Shown here piece after piece: positions 1-8,256 of a stretch of 12,171 bases of DNA; within the stretch, counting starts at the first letter, position 1, and each line of letters starts with the position of its first letter. Origin of the DNA: Euperipatoides rowelli (Eukaryota > Onychophora > Udeonychophora > Euonychophora > Peripatopsidae); NCBI GenBank assembly GCA_003024985.2, contig PXIH01S0005425.1; one strand, written 5' to 3'. The notes beneath the pieces are model-generated. The model saw only the letters and a list, made by a program, of their open reading frames with translations. It had not been told where the DNA came from and did no database searches. A program made the position numbers and the translations under genes.

Positions 1-424
1 TTAATAAAATAGGATTTAATTTTATCTCTTGTGAGTGGTTAATACATTAAAACTTTCAAACAAATTTGGATACATTTTGCTATTGATTTTTTAATGTTGT
101 GAAAATGATTTATATTTTAAAAATCAATCGTTGACTATCAGAAGTAATCAAGGATGAAAGAAAAAAAAACATTAGTTGAGAAGCCATATGATTCCAGGTA
201 AAGTAGTTTATTTATTATATTTATTTGTTAGTAATCTAAGACAAAGTTTAAGTAAGACAAAGGTGATATATGAAAAATAGCCTACATAAAACAATACCAT
301 ACATAAAAACTATTACAAAATCAACAATAATAATATACTAAGATAATATTAGATTATATTAAACACATTCAATTAAAAATGTACCATGATATTCCTTCTA
401 TGTATTAGAATACATTAATCTTTC
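1..424. other. AT-rich stretch, possible 3' UTR of the adjacent LINE relic
   Basis: I see no gene here. The stretch lies immediately downstream (minus sense) of the LINE ORF2 stop near 425, so part of it may be the element's 3' untranslated region. No clear poly-A tail (poly-T on the plus strand), target-site duplication or microsatellite tail marks the element's end, so its boundary is unknown. Confidence 0.3.
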
Positions 425-1020
425 TTATAAATCAGTAAAAACACACAATGGATCAATCATTATTTTAAGATATTCATATATCAGTTTGTTAAATATTTTA
501 TTGATTTTAATCAAAAAATGCAATAGGTAATAAATAGCAGAAGTTGATACTCTTCTGTTTGTAATGAAATATTTATGATGTTTAGATTTATTAAACGTTT
601 TTTTAACCAATTATTATGTTGTCTACTATTGCTTTTATTATTTAAATGAAAATATCCTTGGATGTTTTCTTTTATTATAATTTCTTGATACTTTAAATCT
701 TATCAAGGTGATTACATTTTTCATTAGGTGTTAATAAATCACACTTTTAATTCTTTCCTTATATTAAAACTTCCTTTAATATGCTTAGTTAATTATCTAA
801 AGGGGATCTTATATTATTAGATGCTTTTTTTGTGTGTTTCTATATGCACAGCAAGGGAATAATATGTTGAATATATTTTAATAATATATAATTCTGAATG
901 CATAAATATCAATATATTAAGATTTTTACTAATTAAAGTATTATTGTGATTTACTATCGTTAGAAATATACAATGCATGTCTTGAAAAATCAAGACCTGC
1001 ATCAAATATTATTCCAAGAG
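425..1020 (-). pseudogene. LINE ORF2 thumb and C-terminal region, decayed
   Basis: This continues the reverse transcriptase after a frameshift near 1050. KALGIIFDAGLDFSRHA (about 970-1022) matches the family pattern DLGVIFD..L.FS.H. The next stretch, SLAVHIETHKKSI (817-855), resembles the EYA..VW.P...KDI segment that follows in such proteins, and LTKHIKG (about 760-785) resembles the TKLI.G box. The last open frame, 425-610, contains KYFITNRRVSTSAIYYL and INKIFNKLIYEYLK, which resemble the terminal (R)KYFF.NRVV..WN.LP and FK..LDKYL pattern of Jockey/CR1-like ORF2. Frame changes occur at roughly 850-1000 and 600-630. No single segment is conclusive, but the order and spacing are right. Confidence 0.7.
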
Positions 1021-1055
1021 CTTTATTTATACATTGTGTCAACTTTTAATTCTCA

Positions 1056-1511
1056 CTGAATACTATATTGTACATCTTGGTAATTTGAACCAAAATGCAA
1101 AATTACAAACTTTTTAAGATTTAAGCATAATCCTAAATCAATGATCCTTACACATAATTGGTTCAAATCCTTTTATAGCATTTTATAATCTTGCTCCCTC
1201 AAAACTCTTTGATATAGCTTCAAACATTCTGCATAATGCAGCAGAGTTGATGATAGATTCTGGTCTAAATCGCAAAGAAGATAATTTGAAAAAATTGAAG
1301 ATAATACACCTCCCTGTACTATCATTATATGACAATTGTTTTTGTTTTTTTAATATTGATTTTGAATTTCTACAATGAGATATTTTTATATGATTAAAAT
1401 GTGAATCCAATTAATTAGATATTGAGGAAAATGAAAACTGTTCATTTTGTTTATCTATATATCAATTTTAATGATGTCAAAAGCATTTGAAAGGTCAAGG
1501 TATATTACATC
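1056..1511 (-). pseudogene. Reverse transcriptase palm domain, decayed
   Basis: This domain would copy the element's RNA into DNA at the target site. One reading frame holds throughout: motif A with its aspartates (DVIYLDLSNAFDII), then NWI, then VQGGVLSSIFSNYLL corresponding to the family's GVPQGSVLGPLLF box, then LHYAECLKLYQRV corresponding to LYADD.KLY, then KDLNQLC, LCLNLKK and LHFG. Four stop codons interrupt it, after DII.KIDI, HILII, QNQY and YKML. Both catalytic aspartates of YADD are lost (YAEC). The spacing from motif A to YADD is about 92 codons, slightly short for the family, so small deletions are likely. It is clearly dead. Confidence 0.85.
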
Positions 1512-1614
1512 TGTAGATATTCTTAATTCATAATTGTTAAATCATCCATGAATTTAAATAAATTTGTGGTAGCTGAATATTCCCCTTTTTCAGAATTAAT
1601 CAGATAAAATATCT

Positions 1615-2392
1615 ATGAATAAAACGTATTTCCTACCTCAGGCTGACCAAAATAGGAAATGTAAAATAGTAATAGATAAAATTCCAGTAGCCACCCTAAG
1701 ACAATACTTGCCAAATATACTAGAGGAATGGGGATAAGTTATTTCTTTCCTCCAGGCAACCTAAAAATGCCCAATGATAAACCTTGTGCAACATGACAAA
1801 CTATAATATTGTTTAAAATAAAGCTGAATTTCACTATGTTAGATTTACAATATTTTATTAGGCTAAATAATCTACATGTTTATATGCTGATAGCAGATGG
1901 GCCTCATATCTGCTTTAGATGTAAAAAAAAAACCCTGATCATTTCATTTCACCATCCCATTAAATAATGTTCAGTATGTTCAGATCTCAACCCCTACCAA
2001 TATAATTGCTGCCCATCATTAATTTGCATCCAAACTAGGAGCTACTTATAGAGATTGGGCTCTTCAAAAGATACAAGATGATGATAATTTGAATGATTAT
2101 GTGATGAGACTTACTAAGCAAGGAGAAAATAGAGTAGGAATGCTGAGTAATTCTGTACTGGCGAATCCAACTCTATCAATAGTGATGTATTTGGCAGTCA
2201 CCCCTGGTGAAGGAGAACAGCCCCCCCCCCCTCTACACACATCAAAAGTATCAGAAAAATGGTAATAATATAAAGCAACCCACAATTGAGGAACATGACT
2301 CGAGGGCTTCACTCATGATCACTTTAGGGGTGCATCAATTTCTCATAGTTAATGATAACACAATGAGGGGAAAAAAGATGGGGAAAAGCTAA
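1615..2392 (+). pseudogene. Gag-like/ORF1 zinc-knuckle protein relic
   Basis: This plus-strand coding remnant is in pieces. The first piece runs from a possible Met at 1615 to a stop at 1735 and contains CKIVIDKIPVATLRQYLP and LEEWG, resembling the RNA-binding half of retroelement ORF1/gag proteins. After frame changes, DGPHICFRC (1896-1922) followed by KKKTLIISFHHPIK is a degenerate CCHC zinc knuckle: the first two cysteines survive, while the His and last Cys positions read Leu and His. A third piece is open from 2023 to 2265 (GATYRDWALQKIQDDD, then PGEGEQPPPP). An 11-base C tract then shifts the frame into one open to 2392. Zinc-knuckle gag proteins bind template RNA. Its orientation is opposite to the neighbouring LINE, so it belongs to another insertion. 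The domain type is fairly likely; the exact element is not recognised. Confidence 0.45.
2221..2231. repeat. C11 homopolymer at a frame break
   Basis: Eleven consecutive C residues lie inside the third piece of the gag-like relic. Upstream the open frame is the one of GEGEQ; downstream the frame that stays open is offset by one base. Homopolymer slippage is the simplest explanation, either in the genome or as a sequencing error. Confidence 0.9.
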
Positions 2393-2875
2393 GTATGAAT
2401 GAAGATAAAATAAAGTAAAGATCAAGAAAGAACTAAAAGGTGGAAAAATAATAATTCAATCCATGGTCCTATGAGAAAAAGGTATATGATTTTTGAAGTT
2501 TAACCCATCTCCCCCTTCGGAAGGAGGCAAACAGGAGTCTGGGTCAGATATTGATGAAGGAAAACCATCATATGATTATATGTCATAAATGGAAGAGGAT
2601 CATCAAAGTTTTTAACAACAACCAATATGGACACTCCAATATAATCAAATATAAAATAGTAGGAGACTTTTTCCATGGTCAAGTATAAATAGCACCGGCA
2701 ATAATTGCAGTACAAGCAGTGATAAAATCCCTGATCGAATCTTCACACCCCCAGTTATAATAGGTTTTGTCATCAAAATTATGTATGGGGGTGCTTCCAA
2801 CTATTAATTAATAAATATTAATTCATAAGTATAAGTTTAGAATACAGGGATAATCCACTTATTGTAATCACCAAG
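2393..2875. other. No gene; possible tail of the gag-like relic
   Basis: No complete frame is present. A short plus-strand stretch at 2502-2588 reads NPSPPSEGGKQESGSDIDEG, a Pro/Ser/acidic composition that would suit the disordered tail of a gag-like protein. Downstream, 2690-2760 has short open pieces in changing frames. I infer continuation of the same relic but cannot show it. Confidence 0.2.
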
Positions 2876-3184
2876 AGAACACTGATACAGCTTTTCTTGA
2901 AATGCCTACACTTCTTATAAGCAAGGGCATGGATGGATAGAATGCTCTTGGTCGATACAAATAAATAACCCTCTAAGAAAGATGCTATATTGTATAAGGT
3001 TCACAATAGAAATAAATGTAGACTGTTATTCATCTGTCTTTAGGCTAACTGGAAGACCAGGTGTTTCTATATTTTTGATAACATTAGAGTAAATCTGCTA
3101 AACTACCTAAAAATAAATCTTGCGAAATATTTGAAACTTGACATGCAATATGTTAAGGCCAAGGATTTGAACAATATTGGATGA
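2876..3184 (+). pseudogene. Unrecognised decayed reading frame
   Basis: I do not recognise this. One plus-strand frame of 102 codons has only three internal stops (2918, 2966, 3041), fewer than expected in DNA this AT-rich, and ends at a stop at 3182. The last 46 codons are open and include NWKTRCFYIFDNIRVNLL and KYLKLDMQYVKAKDLN. The composition is protein-like, with mixed charged and aromatic residues. It lies downstream of the gag-like relic on the same strand and could be a later part of that element or a separate one. Confidence 0.25.
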
Positions 3185-3321
3185 ATAATTTATACCTATA
3201 TATAAAAACTATGTATCTTATTAAAAAATGAAGTGGGTAACAATTGCAGATACAGTATAAGATTATTCACCAATGTTATTTTATTTTGTATTTATTATTG
3301 AGTTTATTAATAAAGTTGCTA

Positions 3322-3345
3322 TTTTTTTTTTAAAAAAAAAAAAAA
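3322..3345. repeat. T10A14 homopolymer junction
   Basis: Ten T residues are followed directly by fourteen A residues. This is a palindromic AT tract, perhaps two poly-A tails meeting head-to-head or simple slippage. Confidence 0.9.
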
Positions 3346-3547
3346 GAAGAAATTATTAATTTACAGCAAAAACAATTAAATATTTTTAACACTAAATTGT
3401 AACGTTTTATGATGAAAATCCGGCATTATATTCTGTTTCTTCTTAATGAACTATTTTTAGTGCTTTTACATTTTGTGAGAGGAGAAAAAAATCACTTATA
3501 TAGTGATTCAATGCATTTATCCTTCTGGAGGCATAAAAACCTCCCTG

Positions 3548-3586
3548 CAAGTTGAGCAATCAAGTTCAAATTTCAAGTTGAAAAAT
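3548..3586. repeat. Short tandem repeat, 13 bp x 3
   Basis: Three adjacent 13-mers all begin CAAGTT: caagttgagcaat, caagttcaaattt and caagttgaaaaat. They are degenerate but in exact phase. Confidence 0.6.
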
Positions 3587-3611
3587 GTTATAAAATCCTG
3601 GCAAATTGAAC

Positions 3612-3667
3612 TTTTTTTTTTTTTTCATTTTAACTATTTTGTTCATTAATTTTTTTTTTTTTTTTTT
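3612..3667. repeat. Two T tracts (T14 and T18)
   Basis: T14 at 3612-3625 and T18 at 3650-3667 are separated by 24 bases. They could be poly-A tails of minus-strand retroelement insertions, but no element body is recognisable to the right of either. Confidence 0.85.
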
Positions 3668-4105
3668 GACTTGGCACATAGCCAATACAAATCTCATTCA
3701 AATATTACAAAAATAAATATTGAACCAGTCTGAACATTATCCATTGATTTATTGATTTATATTATTTTTTTATGAGAATAATTTTGGGATTTATTCAGAT
3801 ATATTTTTTAATTTAGTGTCAAAAGGCACTGTAAAAACTTAAAAATAAGATAGTGGCTCTGTCAACAAGTCTAATAGACGATGATGTATAGAGTTCATCT
3901 ATTATTTATCAAAATTCATCCAATGCTAGCTACCCGAAGTTTCACTTCAGCTCTCAGTCACCTGCATGTGATTTTATATGCCAATATAAATAATCATATT
4001 ATAAGTATCATTATCCTAATAGTTGTTGTTATAGGACTAAACAATACACTTGCACACAAAAACATTACAGTAATTCAATGAATGTGCAGAAAGAGACAAA
4101 CATAG

Positions 4106-4471
4106 TAGTAGTAATCCTCGTCTTAGAAGTGCCAGTGGTAGTAGTAGTCAACTTAAGGGTTGCAATATTGTTATCTTAGGAGTTCCAGTTAAAGTCATCA
4201 TCTTAGGAGTTCCAGTTAAAGTCATCATCTTAGGAGTTCCATTATTAGTATAGTCATATTAAGTACTGTTTTAATCATCATCTTAGTAGTGCCATTAGTA
4301 GTCATCTTAAGTGAGCTAGTACTTTTATCTTAGGAAGTTCCAGTTGTAGACATCTTACAAATAGTTTAAAAGTGATAGTAGTGTTATCTTAATCATTGAC
4401 AGTTGAAGTTATCTTAAGTGTAGTAGTAATCTTAAGTGTCATTAGTGTAGTTTTAGGAGTACCAGTTGTAG
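4106..4471. repeat. Degenerate GTA/ATC-rich tandem array with 27-bp unit
   Basis: The array is built from variants of atcttaggagttccagt joined by GTA- and CAT-type triplets. Two exact 27-bp copies sit at 4175-4201 and 4202-4228, and a third starts at 4229 and diverges after 13 bases. Outside this core the copies are irregular (for example cttagtagtgccattagtagtcat at 4282-4305) and keep multiples of three. It probably grew from a GTA microsatellite. It ends about 10 bases before the coding relic at 4481. Confidence 0.8.
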
Positions 4472-4480
4472 AGCTTCTAA

Positions 4481-5303
4481 GAGAACTTATGTTACATAAA
4501 AATCAATAAGAACTCTTGCATGACAACAACACAAGCATACTTTCTGGAAAACAGCCACAGAAAGAGAGTATTAATAGGCAATCTAGAAAGTAATATAGAA
4601 GCTCATCAAGTTGAGTCTTATTCCTATTTCTCATTGTCAGTTGCAATAGAGAAAGCAATAGCAATATCAAATGTGGTTGACATTGGTCAGGATACTATGT
4701 TTTATTTACTTCAAAGACATCTGCCTCTTTTAAAGTTTTCTTCTTTCATCCAGCATCAAAGCAGAGCAATGATACTTTGTTTAAATTCTTTAACAAAAGG
4801 ATGTTCTGGGTAAGACCAGTGTTTTTTTTTTATGAATGCACATAAAGATGCAATACCACTTTAGCCTTTTTCAATCAAGGCAAAATGAAAGCTTTTATAT
4901 CTTCTGCAGAAAAATCTTGAGCTTAAAGCTTACAACTTGCCTTCTGCCTCAACAGAAGAAATTGCTTCTGCAGTTGAAAAGTTTTTGATTCAACTGAATA
5001 GATATCAGAAGTGAAAACCTTGATGAACTGCGGTACTAGATACAATAATATTGTCTAAATAAGCAAGTTAACTGAATGTTTGATCTCACTTGACTTCCTC
5101 TAACAAGTGATAACAACACTCCTACTACATATACCTCAAAATACAACACTGACAGGGAAATATGTTGGATCCAACATCATGGGGGTCAATTAACAATAAT
5201 GATGTGCCAGTTCCATGCTTTCTTGCAAACACCACACAAGTTGCTGAAACTAGTGTCCTAAACATGTAAAAGATTATGTTCCAACAACAACTATTGTGAA
5301 TGT
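4481..5303 (+). pseudogene. Relic of a multicopy PIN-like/CXC-tail protein family (C-terminal half)
   Basis: This looks like the C-terminal half of an uncharacterised protein family, present in many copies in invertebrate genomes, that I recognise by pattern but cannot name. In order: TTTQAYFLENSHRKR.LIGNL, then AIEKAIAISNVVDIGQD (within 4520-4813), corresponding to the family's DADT.IV..AI......VVVVGQDTDLLVLL, a PIN/FEN-like arrangement of acidic residues; LLQKNLELKAYNLPSASTEE and VEKFLIQL (about 4901-5000); QHSYYIYLKIQH (5114-5149); GNMLDPTSWG (5153-5184); and VPVPCF. All these share one frame, with stops at 4811, 4865, 4886, 5012 and elsewhere. A frame change then gives C-X3-C-X5-C-X-C (codons at 5265, 5277, 5295 and 5301), the start of the Cys-rich CXC tail. 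Other family pieces (LDELRY near 5017, LP.TSD near 5094) appear in a second frame. The acidic DADT site reads SYSYF and GQDTD reads GQDTM, so a nuclease would be dead. Whether the family is a transposon component is inference from its copy number. Confidence 0.7.
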
Positions 5304-5943
5304 TGAAAGCATTGGGTAAGGATTGGGTAAACATAAAGTAATTAATATATAAACAAAAGATCTCAAGGAAAGATATATCCTTGGTGATCAATGAGGGTGA
5401 GCCGTCACCTCAGAGAACACATCCAATGATAATGAGCTATTATTTATATACTAATACTGTAAATGATAATTTTTATTTACTTTTCTTTTTAAATATTATA
5501 ACTTTTAAGAGTAAAGGAAGTTATTGCTACCCCATACTAGTATGCCATTATGTATTACCACCTCAAAGGCCCTTAAGTCTTGTGAGCTTTGGCTTTGTTG
5601 ACCCCAAAGAGTCATTCAATATATGCCACAGGGAAGATAGTAATTGTAATAAATACAAGATAATGACATTTTTTAAACAAATTTTAATAAATTTTAGATT
5701 AGGCATTTTAATATCTTTAAATTCATATTAATATTTTATTTTAATATTGTATTATTATTTGTAATAATAGGTCTTGTGCTAAAGGAGAATCTTTATAGTC
5801 ATCCAAATTTTGTGCACATGGTTCACTAAATAAATAAACTATCAAACAAATTTCAAAGCAAATTCTTCAATCATAGGGTACAAATATGTTTCAAAACATT
5901 AAACTGTTTTTGGGAGGGGTGGTTTTAGCCCCTATCCATGCCC
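5304..5943. other. No recognised gene
   Basis: The relic's CXC region should continue here but is not recognisable after the stop at 5304. The open frame at 5381-5731 has an AT-driven composition (runs of Tyr, Phe, Ile, Asn) and no known motif. A less AT-rich patch at 5530-5630 may be from another old insertion that I cannot identify. Confidence 0.5.
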
Positions 5944-6540
5944 AGGGACAGATTAAGCCTTTGTAAGGCCCTAGACAAAGCTTAAGATGGGCCATCTTAT
6001 AATATATACAATGACTGAGTGTGGTAGTCCTCCAGTGGGGTCTAGGGGCAGGCCTTGATTGAGGGTCACCCTGTGAAATTTTTTAAAATTGTATATCAAG
6101 TTTTGGGGAATTTTTATTGTAAAATTCCATGAACATTAGGATTTAGGACTGTCCAGTATCTGATCGCAGTCAATTCAAATATTGGATCTTACTAATCAAT
6201 GTGATAATGCAAGTGGCAAAACATTATATAAATACTAACTTTGTTTATTTGATAGTATTTGCATTAGCATTATTCTAACATATTACAGTATATGGTTATG
6301 GGTAAAAAAATAAGAGTTCAGAGTTGTGTGCTTAACTATTACTAAAGAGAATTTCTTTCGATTTCTTACTGAATATTTTTATGATTCTTGCACAGGGGCA
6401 ATTAATAGAATAGCGTCACAATAAAATTTTATTTGAAAAAAGAAGTTAAACTGCGTAAAAATAACAGAGCTCCTAAAACTGGGCCCCCTATGTTTAATAT
6501 AGGCCACATATGCCTACCAAGCCTAGTCGGTAAAATGGCC
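5944..6540. mobile_element. Candidate non-autonomous DNA transposon with degenerate terminal inverted repeats
   Basis: Two GC-richer ends flank an AT-rich core. The left end begins agggacagattaagcctttg and the right end finishes cctaccaagcctagtcgg. The left end and the reverse complement of the right end share an approximate GAYTARGCYTKG.TARGC pattern. Inside the right end, gggccccctatgtttaatat (6481-6500) resembles motifs common near the ends of invertebrate DNA elements. Flanking decamers atccatgccc (5934-5943) and agccattccc (6541-6550) match at 8 of 10 positions and may be an old target-site duplication. No transposase remains. A superfamily such as hAT is possible but not shown. Confidence 0.4.
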
Positions 6541-6810
6541 AGCCATTCCCAGATACACACTATCTATACTGGTTCCAATGCTTTTCCATATTTTCAATGT
6601 AACCCCTGGTGAAAACATTTTCTCAGGTTTGCAGATGAGCCTTTAAGTCAGAGCAACCAACTGCATAGATTTTACTTTTTCATTACACTGTCTTTTGAAC
6701 ATTTTTCATCTGATAGATTGCATGATATCAGCTCATCAAGCCCAGCCTGAAGGCATACATTCATATAAATTCTAAAGACTTTATAATTCTTAAGAATATT
6801 TTAAAATAAT
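6541..6810. other. Unassigned moderately complex sequence
   Basis: Less AT-rich than its right-hand neighbour and without long runs, so possibly an old insertion. A minus-strand stretch at about 6575-6650 reads ENVFTRGYIENMEKHWNQYR, faintly like the RGI..L..RW.KCI end of mariner transposases, but it is too short to claim. Confidence 0.25.
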
Positions 6811-6839
6811 ATAAAAAAAATAAAATAAAATAAAAAAAA
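6811..6839. repeat. (AAAAT)n-like microsatellite
   Basis: An impure A-rich tract with repeated taaaa units ends in a run of eight A residues. Confidence 0.8.
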
Positions 6840-7540
6840 CATCAATCCTCCAGTTTACTTATCGCCTATAATTATTTTAAATATTATAGAAAGTTTAACC
6901 TTTCTTTATAACCTCTAAAGAGCTTTTCAATTTTCAATGACTTTAATTTAAACCAAATAAAAACTCAGAATAAAAAAAATCATAATAATTTTATCAGTTG
7001 ACATCTTAAAAATATCAAAGACAAAAAATAATATGCTTAACAACTATATAGATTTTACATACTGTATATTAAAAAAAACTAAATGACAAGAAACTACTGA
7101 TTTAATGAACTTTTTTTTAAAAAATAAACAAATTATAACTTCCAGTTATGATATTAAAAAACATCTAACTTTTCAACTTTTTAAAAAACATGAAAACAAA
7201 ACATAGCATATATTGATTTATAACAATTTAGATTGTATAGCCATGAGGCTTTTCATTTTATCTATAATCACTACAACGATCTTTTTTTATAACATTCCTT
7301 TACAGAATTATTTATTGCAATAATGTTTTTTTCAGTAGACAATCATACAATCACTAAATATAACTTCAATCTTACACTAAATCAAAAAATGAAGAAACTT
7401 TTGTAAAACTTAATAAAATATCTGCTAATGATTTTTATTTTTTAAACTGCAGTTTCTAAAAGTAATTTTATCAACAATTTAATGTGTAATTATATATTAA
7501 ACCAGCTTAAAGTAACCGGCGTTCCCTGGGCATTTTAGAA
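6840..7540. other. AT-rich non-coding stretch
   Basis: I see only A/T-rich sequence with short homopolymers and no open frame, family motif or repeat unit. GC content rises abruptly at about 7515 (accggcgttccctgggc), just before the pyrimidine array. Confidence 0.6.
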
Positions 7541-8256
7541 CATCTCTTCCTCCCTTTACCCTACATACCTCTCTTAAACCCACCCTCAATCCTCTCTCTA
7601 TTAATCTCACCTTTCTTCCTTAATCCCACCTCACTTTCTTAATCCCACCATCCATGCCTTAATCACACCTTTCCTTCCTCTATTAATGCCACCCTCACTT
7701 TCTTAATTGCACCCTCTCCTTTTTAATCCCCACTTCCCTCCCTTAATCACACCCTCCCTCCTTTTATCACACCCTCCTTTCTACCCTCCCTCTCTTAATC
7801 CCAACCTCATTTTCTTAATCCCACCCTCTTTCCCTCTGTCAATCTCACCCTCCCTACATTATTCACTCCCTCCCTTAATCCCACCATCCCTCCCTTAAAT
7901 CCACCCTACTTTAATATCACAATCCCTCCCTCAATCCCATCCTCTCTCTTAATCCCACCCTCCCTCTCTTAATCCACCCTCCCTCCCTTAATCTACCTTC
8001 CCTTAATCCACCCTGACTCCATTAATCCCAGCTTTCCTTTCTTAATCTCAACCTTCCTTCCTCCCTTAATACCACCTCACTCCCTTAATCCCACCATCTC
8101 CCCCTCACTTAATCTCACCTTCCCTCCCTCAATCACACTCTCCCTCTCTTAATCCACCTTCCTTCACCTAATCCCTCCCTCCCTTAATCCCACCCTCACT
8201 CCCTTAGTCCCATCTTTCTTCACTTAATAACCCCCTCCCCTTTGAATCTTACCTCA
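7541..8256. repeat. Pyrimidine-rich tandem array, CTTAATCCCACCCTCCCTC-like units
   Basis: About 35-40 degenerate units of 15-20 bp run in one orientation. Each pairs a TTAATC core with C-rich and T-rich spacer such as cccaccctccctc. For example, units starting at the ttaatc near 7951, 7971 and 7990 are 19-20 bp apart. The plus strand is nearly free of G. The minus strand therefore carries repeated GGGAGGGTGGGATTAAG, which could form G-quadruplexes, and the polypurine/polypyrimidine bias could support triplex DNA. The Pro/Ser/Leu-rich open frame at 7707-7898 is a by-product of this composition. Unit length varies too much for a young satellite. Confidence 0.9.

Larger units (their letters stand above)
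425..1612 (-). mobile_element. Non-LTR retrotransposon (Jockey/CR1-like LINE) relic, 5'-truncated
   Basis: Read on the minus strand, this segment carries the recognisable order of a LINE ORF2 from the reverse transcriptase fingers to the C-terminus. The order is a fingers-like stretch SATTNLFKFMDD (about 1541-1576), palm motif A DVIYLDLSNAFD (1470-1511), VQGGVLSS (1296-1319), the eroded YADD box LHYAEC (1224-1241), LHFG (1089-1100), LGIIFDAGLDFSRHA (about 974-1018), and a C-terminal tail ending at a stop at 425. The endonuclease domain and ORF1 of this element are absent, which fits the 5' truncation typical of LINE insertions. Several in-frame stops and at least two frameshifts mean it cannot encode a working enzyme. 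The motif style fits the Jockey/CR1 group; exact clade placement needs a phylogeny. Confidence 0.85.
3346..4105. other. AT-rich non-coding stretch with small repeats
   Basis: No gene is supported. The stretch contains a 7-bp hairpin (aatcact/agtgatt, 3490-3508), a 5-bp hairpin (ggagg/cctcc, 3527-3544), a 13-bp tandem repeat and two long T tracts. The open frame at 3881-4081 is rich in Ile, Asn and His, resembles no family I know, and is probably chance. Confidence 0.6.

Noticed and set aside
1226-1241. 16-mer attctgcataatgcag repeated near 11440
   Set aside because: Half-palindromic AT-rich word; the first copy lies in the reverse transcriptase YADD region and the flanks of the two do not match.
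2097-2312. Minus-strand open frame opposite the gag-like relic
   Set aside because: Shadow of the plus-strand open piece; includes Gly-rich translation of the C tract.
5381-5731. 116-codon plus-strand open frame
   Set aside because: AT-driven composition, no motif, and the start overlaps the edge of the decayed PIN/CXC relic.
6519-6580. tRNA-like head (cctagtcggtaaaatggc and ggttccaatgc)
   Set aside because: Box A is poor and box B lacks conserved positions; the left part is better explained as a transposon end.
6575-6660. Minus-strand stretch ENVFTRGYIENMEKHWNQYR resembling the mariner transposase C-terminus
   Set aside because: About 20 residues, no DDE residues or upstream transposase blocks nearby, and stops on both sides.
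7707-7898. Pro/Leu/Ser-rich open frame
   Set aside because: Direct by-product of the pyrimidine repeat, which has no stop in this frame for a while.
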